Part shown: piece by piece, positions 51,807 through 59,592 of the stretch | Position numbering within the stretch: position 1 is the stretch's first letter | How the letters are laid out: the number at the start of each line of letters is the position of its first letter | Assembly (NCBI GenBank): GCA_947624975.1 | Contig: CANQMP010000007.1 | Location: 1 to 64,000 of the forward strand | From: Candidatus Gastranaerophilales bacterium | GTDB lineage: Bacteria; Cyanobacteriota; Vampirovibrionia; Gastranaerophilales; Gastranaerophilaceae | Direction: 5' to 3' | Length of the DNA: 64,000 nucleotides | The notes under the pieces: model-generated | Database searches by the model: none | Told to the model about the DNA's origin: nothing | The model's input: only the letters and a program-made list of their open reading frames with translations | Program-made: the position numbers and the translations under genes

Positions 51807-52445
51807 TTACAATTTATTTATTTGTTTGTATTCCAATTCAACGGGCGTTTCACGTCCAAAGATAGAAACATTTGCACGAAGTTTCGATTTATCGGGATAA
51901 ACTTCAATAATATCCGCAATAAAGTCTGCAAAAGGCCCTGATGTAATTCTGACCTTGTCGCCCGCTTTAACGTCAAGTTCAATTTTTTGAGTTGTTGAAG
52001 TCGAACGGTTAATAATCTTTTTAATCTCGCTGTCACGTGCGGGTATCGGACGTTTTGCCGAACCGACAAATTTTGTAACGCCTGATGTGTGTCTTACAAC
52101 GTACCAACTGTCCTCATCCATTATCATTTCGACAAGAACGTAACCGGGGAATATCTTTTCTTCACGTTCGTGTTTTTTACCGCCTTTAAGCTGAGTTACG
52201 GTTTTTTGCGGAACTTCTATTCTGAAAATTTTATCACCCATGTTCATGTATTCGATACGTTTTTCAAGGTTAACTTTAACTTTATTCTCGTAACCCGAAT
52301 AAGTATGGACAATATACCAGCGTTTCTGGTTTTTCTTAGCTTTTTCTTTTTCGGCTTCCTGTTCTGCCTCTTGTTGAGCCTGTTCAGCCTCCAAAGCTTT
52401 ATCTTCGTCTAATTGCTCTTTCATAGATTTTTCTTTTTTAGTCAT
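51807..52445 (-). CDS. nusG: Transcription antitermination factor NusG
   Basis: 212 residues. The NGN domain has RWYIVHTYSGYENKVKVNLEKRI, IFPGYVLVEM and RHTSGVTKFVG. The C-terminal KOW domain contains AGDKVRITSGPFADFIADIIEVYPDKSKL. The first ~40 residues form a Glu/Gln/Ala-rich charged extension (EQAQQEAEQEAEKEKAKKNQ) that is longer than in E. coli NusG; KOW-domain contacts with Rho or S10 should be unaffected. It is co-transcribed after secE with ten bases between. Confidence 0.96.
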   Translation of the reverse strand: MTKKEKSMKEQLDEDKALEAEQAQQEAEQEAEKEKAKKNQKRWYIVHTYSGYENKVKVNLEKRIEYMNMGDKIFRIEVPQKTVTQLKGGKKHEREEKIFPGYVLVEMIMDEDSWYVVRHTSGVTKFVGSAKRPIPARDSEIKKIINRSTSTTQKIELDVKAGDKVRITSGPFADFIADIIEVYPDKSKLRANVSIFGRETPVELEYKQINKL

Positions 52446-52455
52446 AGCACACCTT

Positions 52456-52674
52456 TTATTTTATCAAACCGAGTAATCCTTTAAATATAATATCCATCAA
52501 ATATACAGCCACAGTGAAAACAAAAACTATTGCTATTACAAAAACTGTTTCCGCAACGACCTGTTTTTTTTCGGGCCAGCTTATTTTACCCCATTCGGCT
52601 CTGACACCGCGGAAATAAGTTTTTAATGAATTTGTACTGTTTTCAAACCAAGATGGTGATGAATTTTCAATCAT
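52456..52674 (-). CDS. secE: Preprotein translocase subunit SecE
   Basis: 72 residues: an N-terminal amphipathic part TYFRGVRAEWGKISWPEKKQVVAETVFV, then one TM helix (about 45-65). The short form with a single TM is typical of most bacteria outside the enterobacteria. It stabilises SecY in the inner membrane. The start at 52674 has AAGGAAAA upstream; an earlier in-frame start would run into the tRNA-Trp gene. Confidence 0.95.
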   Translation of the reverse strand: MIENSSPSWFENSTNSLKTYFRGVRAEWGKISWPEKKQVVAETVFVIAIVFVFTVAVYLMDIIFKGLLGLIK

Positions 52675-52704
52675 ATCAGTTTTCCTTATGTTAGTTTTAA
52701 AAAC

Positions 52705-52777
52705 CGCGCCCTGAAGGACTCGAACCCTCGACATCCGGTTTTGGAGACCGACGTTCTACCAACTGAACTAAGGACGC
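52705..52777 (-). tRNA. trnW: tRNA-Trp (CCA)
   Basis: Acceptor GCGTCCT/AGGGCGC with one GU pair, D stem GTTC/GAAC, anticodon loop CTCCAAA (CCA), T stem GAGGG/CCTTC with TTCGAGT loop. It is placed between rpmG and secE, an arrangement conserved in many bacteria. The CCA end is not encoded. Confidence 0.96.
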
Positions 52778-52808
52778 CTGAAGTCCTTTTTGTCAATTTG
52801 AACTTCCG

Positions 52809-52976
52809 TTATTTAGTTTCCTTGTGAGTGGTATGTTTCTTGCATGTCGGGCAATATTTGCTCAATTCAAGTCTTTCTTTAATATTTTTTTTGTTTTTCG
52901 TTGTTGTGTAGTTTCTTTCTTTGCATTCTTCACATGCTAAAACTACCATTCTGTCGTTTTTTCCTTTGATACCCAT
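52809..52976 (-). CDS. rpmG: 50S ribosomal protein L33
   Basis: 55 residues starting [19 protein letters not shown], with the CxxC pairs [11 protein letters not shown] and YCPTCKKHT that bind zinc (C+ form), and the family core [14 protein letters not shown]. The RBS AAGGAATA precedes ATG. It is the first gene of the rpmG-tRNATrp-secE-nusG-rplK-rplA transcript. A hairpin with a T run sits in its leader. Confidence 0.94.
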   Translation of the reverse strand: MGIKGKNDRMVVLACEECKERNYTTTKNKKNIKERLELSKYCPTCKKHTTHKETK

Positions 52977-53013
52977 TGTTTTTATTCCTTTTTGATATTT
53001 TTTCTTAGTCTTT

Positions 53014-53044
53014 AAAAAAGAATGTGAGAGAAATCACATTCTTT
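53014..53044 (-). terminator. Attenuator-like hairpin in the rpmG leader
   Basis: AAAGAATGTGA and TCACATTCTTT form an 11-bp stem with a six-base loop, followed in the minus direction by TTTTTT. A TATAAT -10 box (minus strand, 53059-53064) lies only ~15 bases upstream, so the hairpin begins within about ten bases of the likely transcript start. It would terminate the operon transcript early unless bypassed. A -35 box is weak. Confidence 0.6.
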
Positions 53045-53116
53045 ATTTATCGGCTTTGATTATATAATAAAACGAAAAAAAATAAAATGCAAACAAATGT
53101 TAAAAAACTATAAGCA

Positions 53117-53145
53117 AAAAAAAAAGACCTCTTAGGTCTTTTTTT
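53117..53145. terminator. Terminator after the coiled-coil protein gene
   Basis: AAAAGACCT/AGGTCTTTT arms around CTT, A- and T-flanked on both sides, overlapping the stop codon of the coiled-coil protein gene. Confidence 0.85.
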
Positions 53146-53737
53146 ATTTAATAACGAAGTCTGAACTCGGCGGTTGAGAATTATACTGCATATCGTAGTT
53201 TCCGCCGTAAGAATCGCTTCTGAGTTTTTCCATATAAACCTGACCGTTTTTAACAATTTGCTGTTGTTGAGTCAGATTTTTTTCAAGGTTCGTCAAAACC
53301 TGTTCCGCATAAAGTTCAGCACCTTCTTTGGTTCGCATAGCATCTTCGGTTGCCTGAATTCTGATATTTTCGGCTTCTTCCATGGCTTTGCGTTTAATTT
53401 CTTCACATTCCTGCTGAACCTGAGTTCTAATCCTTATACCTTCACGTTCAAGAGCTTTGATAAAATCAGCTTCCGAAAGTTTTCTGTCAGCTTCCGTTTG
53501 AGCATCGCTGATAATTTTTTCAGCCTTTTGCTGTGCTTCAGCCTGAAGTTCATCTCTGCGTCTTAAAAACGCCTTTGCCTCTTGTACCTCAACAGGTAAT
53601 GAGGCATAAATTCTATCTATCAATGTCTCAATTTCTTTGGTTTTTACAACCGTAAACTTGCGAGGTATTATCGGAAAACCTTCTTCCAGAGAAATTTCGA
53701 GCATTCTTAACAAATCATATACACCGTTTTGCTGCAT
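53144..53737 (-). CDS. DivIVA / V-ATPase-subunit-like coiled-coil protein
   Basis: 197 residues. The N-terminal part (DLLRMLEISLEEGFPIIPRKFTVVKTKEIETLIDRIYASLPVEVQEAKAFL, given here as its general pattern) is the module of small coiled-coil proteins that follow coaD in many Firmicutes. It is followed by a long Glu/Gln/Arg coiled coil (about 60-160) and an Asn/Gly/Ser tail. It resembles DivIVA-like and ATPase-subunit-H-like proteins; a role in envelope growth or division is plausible but not shown. It sits 72 bases after coaD, as in those genomes. RBS AAAGGGAT. Confidence 0.75.
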   Translation of the reverse strand: MQQNGVYDLLRMLEISLEEGFPIIPRKFTVVKTKEIETLIDRIYASLPVEVQEAKAFLRRRDELQAEAQQKAEKIISDAQTEADRKLSEADFIKALEREGIRIRTQVQQECEEIKRKAMEEAENIRIQATEDAMRTKEGAELYAEQVLTNLEKNLTQQQQIVKNGQVYMEKLRSDSYGGNYDMQYNSQPPSSDFVIK

Positions 53738-53809
53738 TTTTTTTATATCCCTTTCTAATAATTACATTCTACATAAGCTGTAAATAATTGTCAAATAATT
53801 TTAAAAAAT

Positions 53810-54289
53810 TTATTTTTTGTAAAAATTTGTAAGATATCTGTAAACCTCCTCCGGCACAAACTTTGATATATCGCCGTTATTAAGAAAAATTTCTTTTATC
53901 GTGCTTGAAGATATGAAGTTATATTTAGGTTTTGTTGTTAAGAAAACAGTTTTAATCTCCGGTGCAAGCGAGCTGTTAGCCTGAGATAACTGCATTTCAT
54001 ATTCAAAATCCGACACCGCCCTAAGTCCTCTGATAAGAACCGACGCACCTTTTTGCCTTGCATAATTTATCGTAAGCCCGTCAAAAGAATCCGCCTCAAC
54101 ATTTGGCATGTCCTTAATGCTTTCTTTAATAAGTTTTACCCGAACATCAACCGGTAAAAAGCCATGCTTATCGGGATTTTTTGCAACGGCAATAATCACA
54201 CGGTCAAAAATTTCCGATGCGGCTTTCAAAATATCTAAATGTCCTTTTGTAACGGGATCAAAACTCCCCGGATAAATTGCTGTTTTCAT
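53810..54289 (-). CDS. coaD: Phosphopantetheine adenylyltransferase
   Basis: 159 residues. The nucleotidyltransferase motif YPGSFDPVTKGHLDIL (HxGH as KGHL) lies at the N-terminus, followed by RGLRAVSDFEYEMQL and SSSTIKEIF. It makes dephospho-CoA from 4'-phosphopantetheine. The RBS AAAGGGAAAA precedes ATG. The downstream coiled-coil protein is its conserved neighbour. The queF-yraN unit ends 29 bases upstream. Confidence 0.97.
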   Translation of the reverse strand: MKTAIYPGSFDPVTKGHLDILKAASEIFDRVIIAVAKNPDKHGFLPVDVRVKLIKESIKDMPNVEADSFDGLTINYARQKGASVLIRGLRAVSDFEYEMQLSQANSSLAPEIKTVFLTTKPKYNFISSSTIKEIFLNNGDISKFVPEEVYRYLTNFYKK

Positions 54290-54318
54290 AAATTTTTCCC
54301 TTTTGATTTAATTATAAA

Positions 54319-54660
54319 TCAAATATTTTTCAAATGTTGAATTTTTATTTCGGGTTTAAGAGTAATTCCAATTAAATCAATGCGAAATTTTTTTATTTTA
54401 TGCTCCGAAAGATAATTGTAGACGCCTTTTTTAATATTTTCATACTTGGTTTTTGTAATTGCATCGGCGGGAGTTCCGAAATCATCCGTTTTTCTCATTT
54501 TAACCTCAACAAAAACAATTATATCTTTATATTTCGCAACAATATCAATTTCGCAAAATCTTGAGTAATGTAAATTTCTTTCTATAATTTCGTAACCTTG
54601 TTTTTGCAAATAGCGGCATGCCAAATCTTCGCCCGCCTCACCGAATTTCCTGTTATTCAT
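54319..54660 (-). CDS. yraN: YraN-family (UPF0102) endonuclease-like protein
   Basis: 113 residues of the restriction-endonuclease-like YraN fold: GEAGEDLACRYLQKQGYEII, FCEIDIVAKYKDIIVFVEVKMR (E-x-K active-site strand) and AITKTKYENIKKG. It is a predicted Holliday-junction-type nuclease of unknown role. Its ATG overlaps the queF stop (ATGA). Confidence 0.92.
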   Translation of the reverse strand: MNNRKFGEAGEDLACRYLQKQGYEIIERNLHYSRFCEIDIVAKYKDIIVFVEVKMRKTDDFGTPADAITKTKYENIKKGVYNYLSEHKIKKFRIDLIGITLKPEIKIQHLKNI

Positions 54661-55544
54661 TGTTTTACACCCGCTCTTGTAAAATTGTCCAAATCAACAA
54701 GTTTTTTAAAATCATCGGCATGACAATTTTTGGAATATCTTAACGGCGAAATATCAATACCGCCTCTGCGTGTGTATAATGCACAAACCATGAGTTCCGC
54801 ACCGCCGAGCAAATCGGAAAGCCTTTTGAAAATCATCTCACAGCATTCCTCGTGAAAATGGTATTCCGAGCGGAAAGAAGTCAGATATTTAATCAAACTT
54901 TCTTCTTTTATGTGTTTTTCACTTTTGTAGTAAATATAAACATCGCCGAAATCGGGCTGGTGCGTAACACGGCAGTTTGAACGCAAAGATTCAAACATCA
55001 GTCGATATTCTTTTTCCTGTGAAAGCTCAAATTGAAGAACTTTGGGCGATTCCTTAAACTTTTCAATTTTGATTAAATTTTCATCGACAAAATCGTAAAG
55101 ATTTTTGTAATCGCCGAAGATTTGGCTTTTCAACGAATTATTTTCAATAAAATTTAATTTAACTTCCGTTTGAAGTTTTTCGCTCAAATCGTGTTCAATA
55201 TGGCGTTTGCAGATATCAAGACACTCTTTTATCGAAGTTCCGAAACGTGACATATTAAACGAATTAAGATAAAGTTTAAGCGATTTTGATTCAACGATGA
55301 ATTCGCTGCCGCAGTCGTAAACGATTTTAGCTAATCTTGTGACGGGCAAACCGTTTTGGGTTAATGCCGAAAATTCATAAGCATGCCAGACATCGCACCC
55401 CAAAAAAGGTAAATTATTTTTTTCAATGTTGTATAGTTTTCTGTTTTCCTCACGTGGAACGGCGACCAAAAGCGACGGGTCGTAACTTTGACTTCCCGCA
55501 GACTTTTTACCCAAATGTGTCGATGCGATTTCATCGGTTCTCAT
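54657..55544 (-). CDS. queF: NADPH-dependent 7-cyano-7-deazaguanine reductase (E. coli-type QueF)
   Basis: 295 residues in the long bimodular form. The N-terminal half has WHAYEFSALTQNGLPVTRLAKIVYD and SKSLKLYLNSFNMSRF; the C-terminal half carries the catalytic Cys in LRSNCRVTHQPDFGDVYIYY and the FHEECCE block. It reduces preQ0 to preQ1 in queuosine synthesis. Other queuosine genes are not in the window, but FolE2, which makes the first intermediate, is at 15.4 kb. The start at 55544 has TAGAAT seven bases upstream (55552-55557) and no RBS. It is coupled to yraN. Confidence 0.95.
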   Translation of the reverse strand: MRTDEIASTHLGKKSAGSQSYDPSLLVAVPREENRKLYNIEKNNLPFLGCDVWHAYEFSALTQNGLPVTRLAKIVYDCGSEFIVESKSLKLYLNSFNMSRFGTSIKECLDICKRHIEHDLSEKLQTEVKLNFIENNSLKSQIFGDYKNLYDFVDENLIKIEKFKESPKVLQFELSQEKEYRLMFESLRSNCRVTHQPDFGDVYIYYKSEKHIKEESLIKYLTSFRSEYHFHEECCEMIFKRLSDLLGGAELMVCALYTRRGGIDISPLRYSKNCHADDFKKLVDLDNFTRAGVKQ

Positions 55545-55575
55545 AACAAAAATTCTAGCATAAAAATACTTTCTA

Positions 55576-55815
55576 CTAAGGTTCACCTTCAATAAGTGCT
55601 TTTACAAAATATGCATAAGAATGTGATACAGCACAACCTTTAACAATCGCAACCTGCTTGCTTTTCGGGTATCTCTCAAATATATAATAATCCGATGGTC
55701 TACATTCCGGATGTGCAGATAAGTAGTAATGCAATTTTGCATTCATTTTTTGATTATAACAATTTATTCCAAAAACTATTAATACAAATGCTATTAACAG
55801 AATATAATACTTCAT
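55576..55815 (-). CDS. Small membrane-anchored protein of unknown function
   Basis: 79 residues. A hydrophobic N-terminal segment MKYYILLIAFVLIVFGINCY looks like a signal peptide or lipoprotein-like anchor (Cys19). A short polar part (HPECRPSDYYIFERYPKSK) with three more Cys follows. The RBS AAAGGAATT lies well before ATG. It is the last of three small genes (after 56134 and 55827) whose base composition is more AT-rich than the neighbours, suggesting recent arrival. Confidence 0.65.
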   Translation of the reverse strand: MKYYILLIAFVLIVFGINCYNQKMNAKLHYYLSAHPECRPSDYYIFERYPKSKQVAIVKGCAVSHSYAYFVKALIEGEP

Positions 55816-55826
55816 AATTAATTCCT

Positions 55827-56120
55827 TTAAAATAGAGAATATATTTGAGGGGAACTATTATACATATAATTATTATTCATTTGTTGCATTTGTTGTCTTT
55901 GCATTCTCATCATTTGTTCATTATATTGTCGTTGTTGCTCCATTTGTCGTCGCTGTATATTCAGTTGTTCTTGCTGCATATTTAACTGTTGTTGTCGCCA
56001 TCGTTGCTCATCCATCCTATCTAAATTAGAACGTATACGTTCTAAATTATAGTCATAATATGCAAAGCTAATATTTTGAAATAAAAATATTAAAGTAAAT
56101 ATAATTAAAAATTTTTTCAT
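55827..56120 (-). CDS. Secreted Gln/Met-rich small protein
   Basis: 97 residues. A clear signal peptide (MKKFLIIFTLIFLFQNISFA) with a likely cleavage after Ala20 precedes a mature part of extreme Gln/Met/Arg/Asn composition (RQQQLNMQQEQLNIQRRQMEQQ) that predicts a single long amphipathic helix or coiled coil. It ends NSSPQIYSLF. RBS AAGGCAGG. It probably acts in the periplasm or outside. No family is recognised. Confidence 0.7.
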   Translation of the reverse strand: MKKFLIIFTLIFLFQNISFAYYDYNLERIRSNLDRMDEQRWRQQQLNMQQEQLNIQRRQMEQQRQYNEQMMRMQRQQMQQMNNNYMYNSSPQIYSLF

Positions 56121-56133
56121 ATTAAACCTGCCT

Positions 56134-56442
56134 TTACTGATAAGTTACCATGAATGATACTTTTATATCTTCCGATTTTATTGGAATAGTTTTCAAAAAA
56201 TTTTGTATCATTTCTTGATTTACACATTCTGATATATGAATATTTTCTAAACCCATTTTAGAAAAAAAATATTTAATATCATTAAATATTTCATCTTTAT
56301 ATTTTTCAAACATATTTTTTTTAGCAGATATTATAATTACATCTTTAAACAGTAATTCATTATTATCTCTATTTAATGTAATTTCAAATTTATACTTTTT
56401 ATTTAATGCTAGCTCTATTTCTTTGATTTTTTCCTCATCCAT
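56134..56442 (-). CDS. Small protein of unknown function, first gene of AT-rich trio
   Basis: 102 residues, charged, without signal peptide. The pattern (helix MDEEKIKEIELALNKKY, then strands FEITLNRDNNELLFKDVIIISA and a final DIKVSFMVTYQ) suggests a small alpha/beta domain. RBS GGAGGATT before ATG. Its promoter region contains two dyad operators shared with the divergent XRE repressor gene at 56564, so its expression is probably controlled by that repressor. Confidence 0.6.
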   Translation of the reverse strand: MDEEKIKEIELALNKKYKFEITLNRDNNELLFKDVIIISAKKNMFEKYKDEIFNDIKYFFSKMGLENIHISECVNQEMIQNFLKTIPIKSEDIKVSFMVTYQ

Positions 56443-56480
56443 ATAAATCCTCCGTTTATGTATACATATTCTATTATAAC

Positions 56481-56513
56481 ATGTTTAACATATAAATACA
56501 ACATGTTAAACAT
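56481..56513. promoter_or_regulatory. Two matching dyad operators between the trio and the XRE gene
   Basis: ATGTTTAACAT (56481-56491) and ATGTTAAACAT (56503-56513) are each near-palindromic, and together they form a larger inverted repeat. Their centres are 22 bases apart, about two helical turns. The minus-strand -10 TATAAT of the trio lies beside the first one. This fits cooperative binding of two repressor dimers. Confidence 0.7.
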
Positions 56514-56563
56514 TGTTAGATTAGTTTATTATTCCCGTTATAATTGCTTTTAAGGTTATTTTT

Positions 56564-56893
56564 ATGAAAAGTTACATTTCGCAACAATTAGGAAAAAGAA
56601 TTCAGTGTTTAAGGAAAATAAAGGGCTACAGCCAAGAAAGTTTCGCCGAAAAAATCGGTATTGCTACGAATACATTAAGCAGTATTGAAACGGGTAATGC
56701 ATTTATGACCGCACAAACTATGGAAAAAATTATTGAAATCCTTAATATCACTCCTGCAGAGCTATTTTCATTTTCTGAAACAGTCAACAGTAACGATATC
56801 TACACTTATATTTTGGAAAAGTTAGATTTTCTGAAAAATGACAAAGATAGACTCAAAGTTGTTTATAATGTTATAAAATCACTTTTAGAGTAA
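56564..56893 (+). CDS. XRE-family repressor of the AT-rich trio
   Basis: 109 residues. Helix-turn-helix at about 9-65: LGKRIQCLRKIKGYSQESFAEKIGIATNTLSSIETGNAFMTAQTMEKI, then NITPAELFSF. A short C-terminal helical part (FLKNDKDRLKVVYNVIKSLLE) probably dimerises. It is divergent from the small-gene trio over an intergenic region with two dyads, the usual design of an autoregulating repressor. The C-terminus and length resemble the regulator at 61989, so the two are related. Confidence 0.88.
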   Translation: MKSYISQQLGKRIQCLRKIKGYSQESFAEKIGIATNTLSSIETGNAFMTAQTMEKIIEILNITPAELFSFSETVNSNDIYTYILEKLDFLKNDKDRLKVVYNVIKSLLE

Positions 56894-56903
56894 CAACTTT
56901 TAT

Positions 56904-58226
56904 TTATGCAATATCTTCGTATGCTTGCGGGTTATTGAGTAAATCGTAGTTAATCTCGTTTTCGTTATCCGCAATAGTTGCCGCAACAACGGCATCGGAT
57001 GTTACGTTCACCAAAGTCCGCATCATATCGGTAATTCTTTCAATCGTAAACAGGAATGCAAATCCTGCGATAAGCTGTTCGGGGCTTAAACCCATACCGT
57101 TCAGGATAAGTGCGATGGTAATAAGTCCCGCACCGGGAATTCCAGCACAAGTTGATGATGCAATTATTGCCAAAAGTGCAATTTCGATTATCAAAAACGG
57201 AGTAAGAACAACACCGTACGCCTGTGCCAAAAATATTACCGCAACCGTTTGCAGCAAAGCCGTTCCGTCCATGTTTAAAGTTGCCCCCAAAGGCAGGACG
57301 AAACTTGAAATTTTATGAGAAATTCCTCGTTTTTCGCAGCAGGCAATAGTTAAAGGCAAAGTTGCCGATGAACTTGCGGTTCCGAAAGCGACCATCATGG
57401 CTTCTGCTATCGCGGAATAAAGTATTCCGACATTGACTTTTGAGAAAAATCTTAAAAACAGCGGATAAACAACACACAACTGGAGCATAAATCCGATGAA
57501 TAAAACGAGTAAATATTTTGAAATACTTTGGAAAATATCAATACCGAAGCTTGAAACGGCACTTGCAGTAAGTGCAAACACACCCGGAGCCGCGAAGTAC
57601 ATAATCCAATCGGTAATTTTCATTGTTGCCGCAAAAACGGATTCAAAGAACGAAACAATCGGTCTGTTGACGTCACCGACTCTTGCAAGTGCTATTGCAA
57701 AAATCAAAACAAACACAATAATCGGCACCATATCGCCTTGAGCAAACGAATGCATTGGGTTGCTGGGCAGAAATCCGAGGAAAATATTTAAGATATTACC
57801 TTGTTGTTCCGCCATAGCTGAAGCGACAGTGGTTTGAACTTCGCTTGCGGCGTTAGCGGTAATATATTCTGCCGCCCCCAAACCGGGTTTAAACACGAGT
57901 GATAAGACCGCACCGATCGTAACTGCAATGACGGTAATTATACCGTAATAAAATACCATTTTTGTGCCGAATTTACCGAGCTGTCTGTTGTCACCTATGC
58001 TTGTAATTCCTATAATAATAGCAGAAACAACGAGCGGAATAACAACCATTTGAATAAGTCTTATAAACATTTGACCTACAAATGTCAACAAAGCCATAAC
58101 TGTTGGATACGGGTGTGCGTGAAGAAAAATTCCTGTAAGAATACCGAGAATTATACCCGAAAAAATATGCCAGTTACGCTTAATTCCTAATCCCAGAGCG
58201 ATTAGAATCTGCATGTGTAATTTCAT
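56904..58226 (-). CDS. Dicarboxylate/amino acid:cation symporter (DAACS)
   Basis: 440 residues, about eight TM helices plus two re-entrant loops. Family marks: FGTASSSATLPLTIACCE (serine-rich HP1), FVLPLGATLNMDGTALLQTVAVIFLAQ and GAGLITIALILNGMGLSPEQLIAGFAFLFTIERITDMMRTLVNVTSDAVVAATIA (shown in parts), with the substrate Asp/Asn near the end. It takes up glutamate, aspartate or C4-dicarboxylates with H+ or Na+. The start at 58226 follows AGAGG; a start seven codons earlier has no RBS. No TCA or amino-acid genes are adjacent. Confidence 0.93.
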   Translation of the reverse strand: MKLHMQILIALGLGIKRNWHIFSGIILGILTGIFLHAHPYPTVMALLTFVGQMFIRLIQMVVIPLVVSAIIIGITSIGDNRQLGKFGTKMVFYYGIITVIAVTIGAVLSLVFKPGLGAAEYITANAASEVQTTVASAMAEQQGNILNIFLGFLPSNPMHSFAQGDMVPIIVFVLIFAIALARVGDVNRPIVSFFESVFAATMKITDWIMYFAAPGVFALTASAVSSFGIDIFQSISKYLLVLFIGFMLQLCVVYPLFLRFFSKVNVGILYSAIAEAMMVAFGTASSSATLPLTIACCEKRGISHKISSFVLPLGATLNMDGTALLQTVAVIFLAQAYGVVLTPFLIIEIALLAIIASSTCAGIPGAGLITIALILNGMGLSPEQLIAGFAFLFTIERITDMMRTLVNVTSDAVVAATIADNENEINYDLLNNPQAYEDIA

Positions 58227-58354
58227 TTGTTGAACCTCTTTTCTCATAACGTTACGCGAAAATTATACAACACCTTTCGGAAAATATCAAATATTTTTAA
58301 CAAAAATCATAATATTGAGGGATAAACTTAAACGCAAAAAATTTTTAACAGAGT

Positions 58355-59431
58355 TTACAAAATATTTTCATATAATTCATCAAGTTTATATTTTCGCTGT
58401 TTACCGTTACCTGATGCTGTCAAAAAGCCTTTGTCCACCCATTGTGAGGCTAAAAGTCTGGCACTTCGGGCGGAAAATTTAAAGAATTCGGCAATATCTT
58501 TGGAAGTTATAAATTTTTGGGTTTCAAACAGGGTTAAAATTTCTCGTTGTTTAGCGTCAAGCTCTCTTAGAATTTTAAATTCATCTTTTGAATTTTCCTG
58601 TTTTTGTGCTTTAATGCAGACGGCATTAAAGGCTTTAGCCATGCCGTTTATAAAATATTCAACCCATTTTGTAATATCTGCATTTTGTCTTCCGAGGTAA
58701 TAGTTATGGGAATTTCCGATGGTTAAAGCGTCATAATAACCTTGCAAATCTTTTGCATAATATTCTTCCAAGGAGTAAATTCCTTTCAAATCGTATCCGT
58801 ATCTGTGCAGGAAAAATGTTGTAAGAAGTCTTGCCGTACGACCGTTACCGTCGAAATACGGATGAATAGTCACAAACTGATAATGAATAATAGCTGCTTT
58901 AATCGGCACGGGGATATCGTCATCGGAATTTATCCACCGGACAAACTCTTTCATCAAACCTTCAACATCTTTAGCCTCCGGGGGCATATAGACAATACCG
59001 CCCGTAAGCGAGTCAGTAATGACATTTTGAGCTTGCCTGTATTCGCTTTTTTTCAATTTTGAATTTGAACCGCCCGTAACCAGAGCATGAATATATTTAA
59101 TATTATCTTCTGTCAGCACAGATTTATCTTTTATAAGTTTTTCGATGTAATCGAGTGCGGCATAATAACCCTTAATTTCTTTTTCATCGCGTATTCTTCC
59201 GGTATTTGAGACCTTGTGATTAATAAGATTACTGACTTCTTTTTGTGTAAGCTTGTTGCCTTCAATTTGTGTTGAATAATGGATAGCGGAAACTTTTGCG
59301 GTTTCTCTGAGGGAATTCAACAATTTAGGGTTAATTGGCAGGCTTTTAACGGTTTCTTTCACGCGTTCTATCTCGATAAGATTATTTGCTATCGAGTTAG
59401 TTATTGAAAAAACAGGATTAAAATTTGCCAT
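58355..59431 (-). CDS. Fic-domain AMPylation protein with N-terminal inhibitory helix
   Basis: 358 residues. The N-terminal helix carries the inhibitory motif STQIEGN (about residue 52-58; Glu blocks the ATP site), placing it in class II. The Fic core HPYFDGNGRTAR (about 193-204) has the catalytic His. The last ~70 residues form a winged-helix-type domain (LTLFETQKFITSKDIAEFFKFSARSARLLASQWVDKGFL), usual in chromosomal Fic regulators. It may AMPylate a housekeeping target or control its own gene. Its ribosome binding site is embedded in 11-bp repeats that could be an operator. Confidence 0.9.
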   Translation of the reverse strand: MANFNPVFSITNSIANNLIEIERVKETVKSLPINPKLLNSLRETAKVSAIHYSTQIEGNKLTQKEVSNLINHKVSNTGRIRDEKEIKGYYAALDYIEKLIKDKSVLTEDNIKYIHALVTGGSNSKLKKSEYRQAQNVITDSLTGGIVYMPPEAKDVEGLMKEFVRWINSDDDIPVPIKAAIIHYQFVTIHPYFDGNGRTARLLTTFFLHRYGYDLKGIYSLEEYYAKDLQGYYDALTIGNSHNYYLGRQNADITKWVEYFINGMAKAFNAVCIKAQKQENSKDEFKILRELDAKQREILTLFETQKFITSKDIAEFFKFSARSARLLASQWVDKGFLTASGNGKQRKYKLDELYENIL

Positions 59432-59433
59432 AA

Positions 59434-59473
59434 AATTGCCGCCTTTTTGCCACTATTTTGCCACTATTTTGCC
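59434..59473. promoter_or_regulatory. 11-bp iterons over the fic promoter and RBS
   Basis: Plus-strand units ending in TTTTGCC or TTTTTGCC repeat at an 11-base period (59441-59451, 59452-59462, 59463-59473, with a partial unit 59434-59440). Two are identical (ACTATTTTGCC). They cover the AAGG ribosome site and run to three bases from the fic ATG, as expected for a DNA-binding autorepressor, possibly the Fic C-terminal domain itself. Confidence 0.6.
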
Positions 59474-59518
59474 GTTAAGTCAAGATGGGGTGTAATCCAA
59501 AAATCAGAAATAAAAAAA

Positions 59519-59592
59519 TCGGGATGACAAGATTCGAACTTGCGACCCCCGCGACCCGAACACGGTGCGCTACCAGGCTGCGCTACATCCCG
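59519..59592 (-). tRNA. trnP: tRNA-Pro (CGG)
   Basis: Acceptor CGGGATG/CATCCCG, D stem GCGC/GCGC, anticodon loop TTCGGGT (CGG), T stem GCAAG/CTTGT with TTCGAAT loop. The CCA end is not encoded. A tRNA-like leader precedes it. Confidence 0.95.

Noticed and set aside
54657-55600. PreQ1 riboswitch before queF
   Set aside because: The TAGAAT-N7-ATG arrangement leaves no room for a leader, and no pseudoknot-like C-rich/A-rich segment is visible upstream.
56564-59431. Prophage or mobile island indicated by XRE and Fic genes
   Set aside because: No integrase, structural, lysis or packaging genes, no attachment-site duplication at the nearby tRNA genes, and housekeeping neighbours on both sides.
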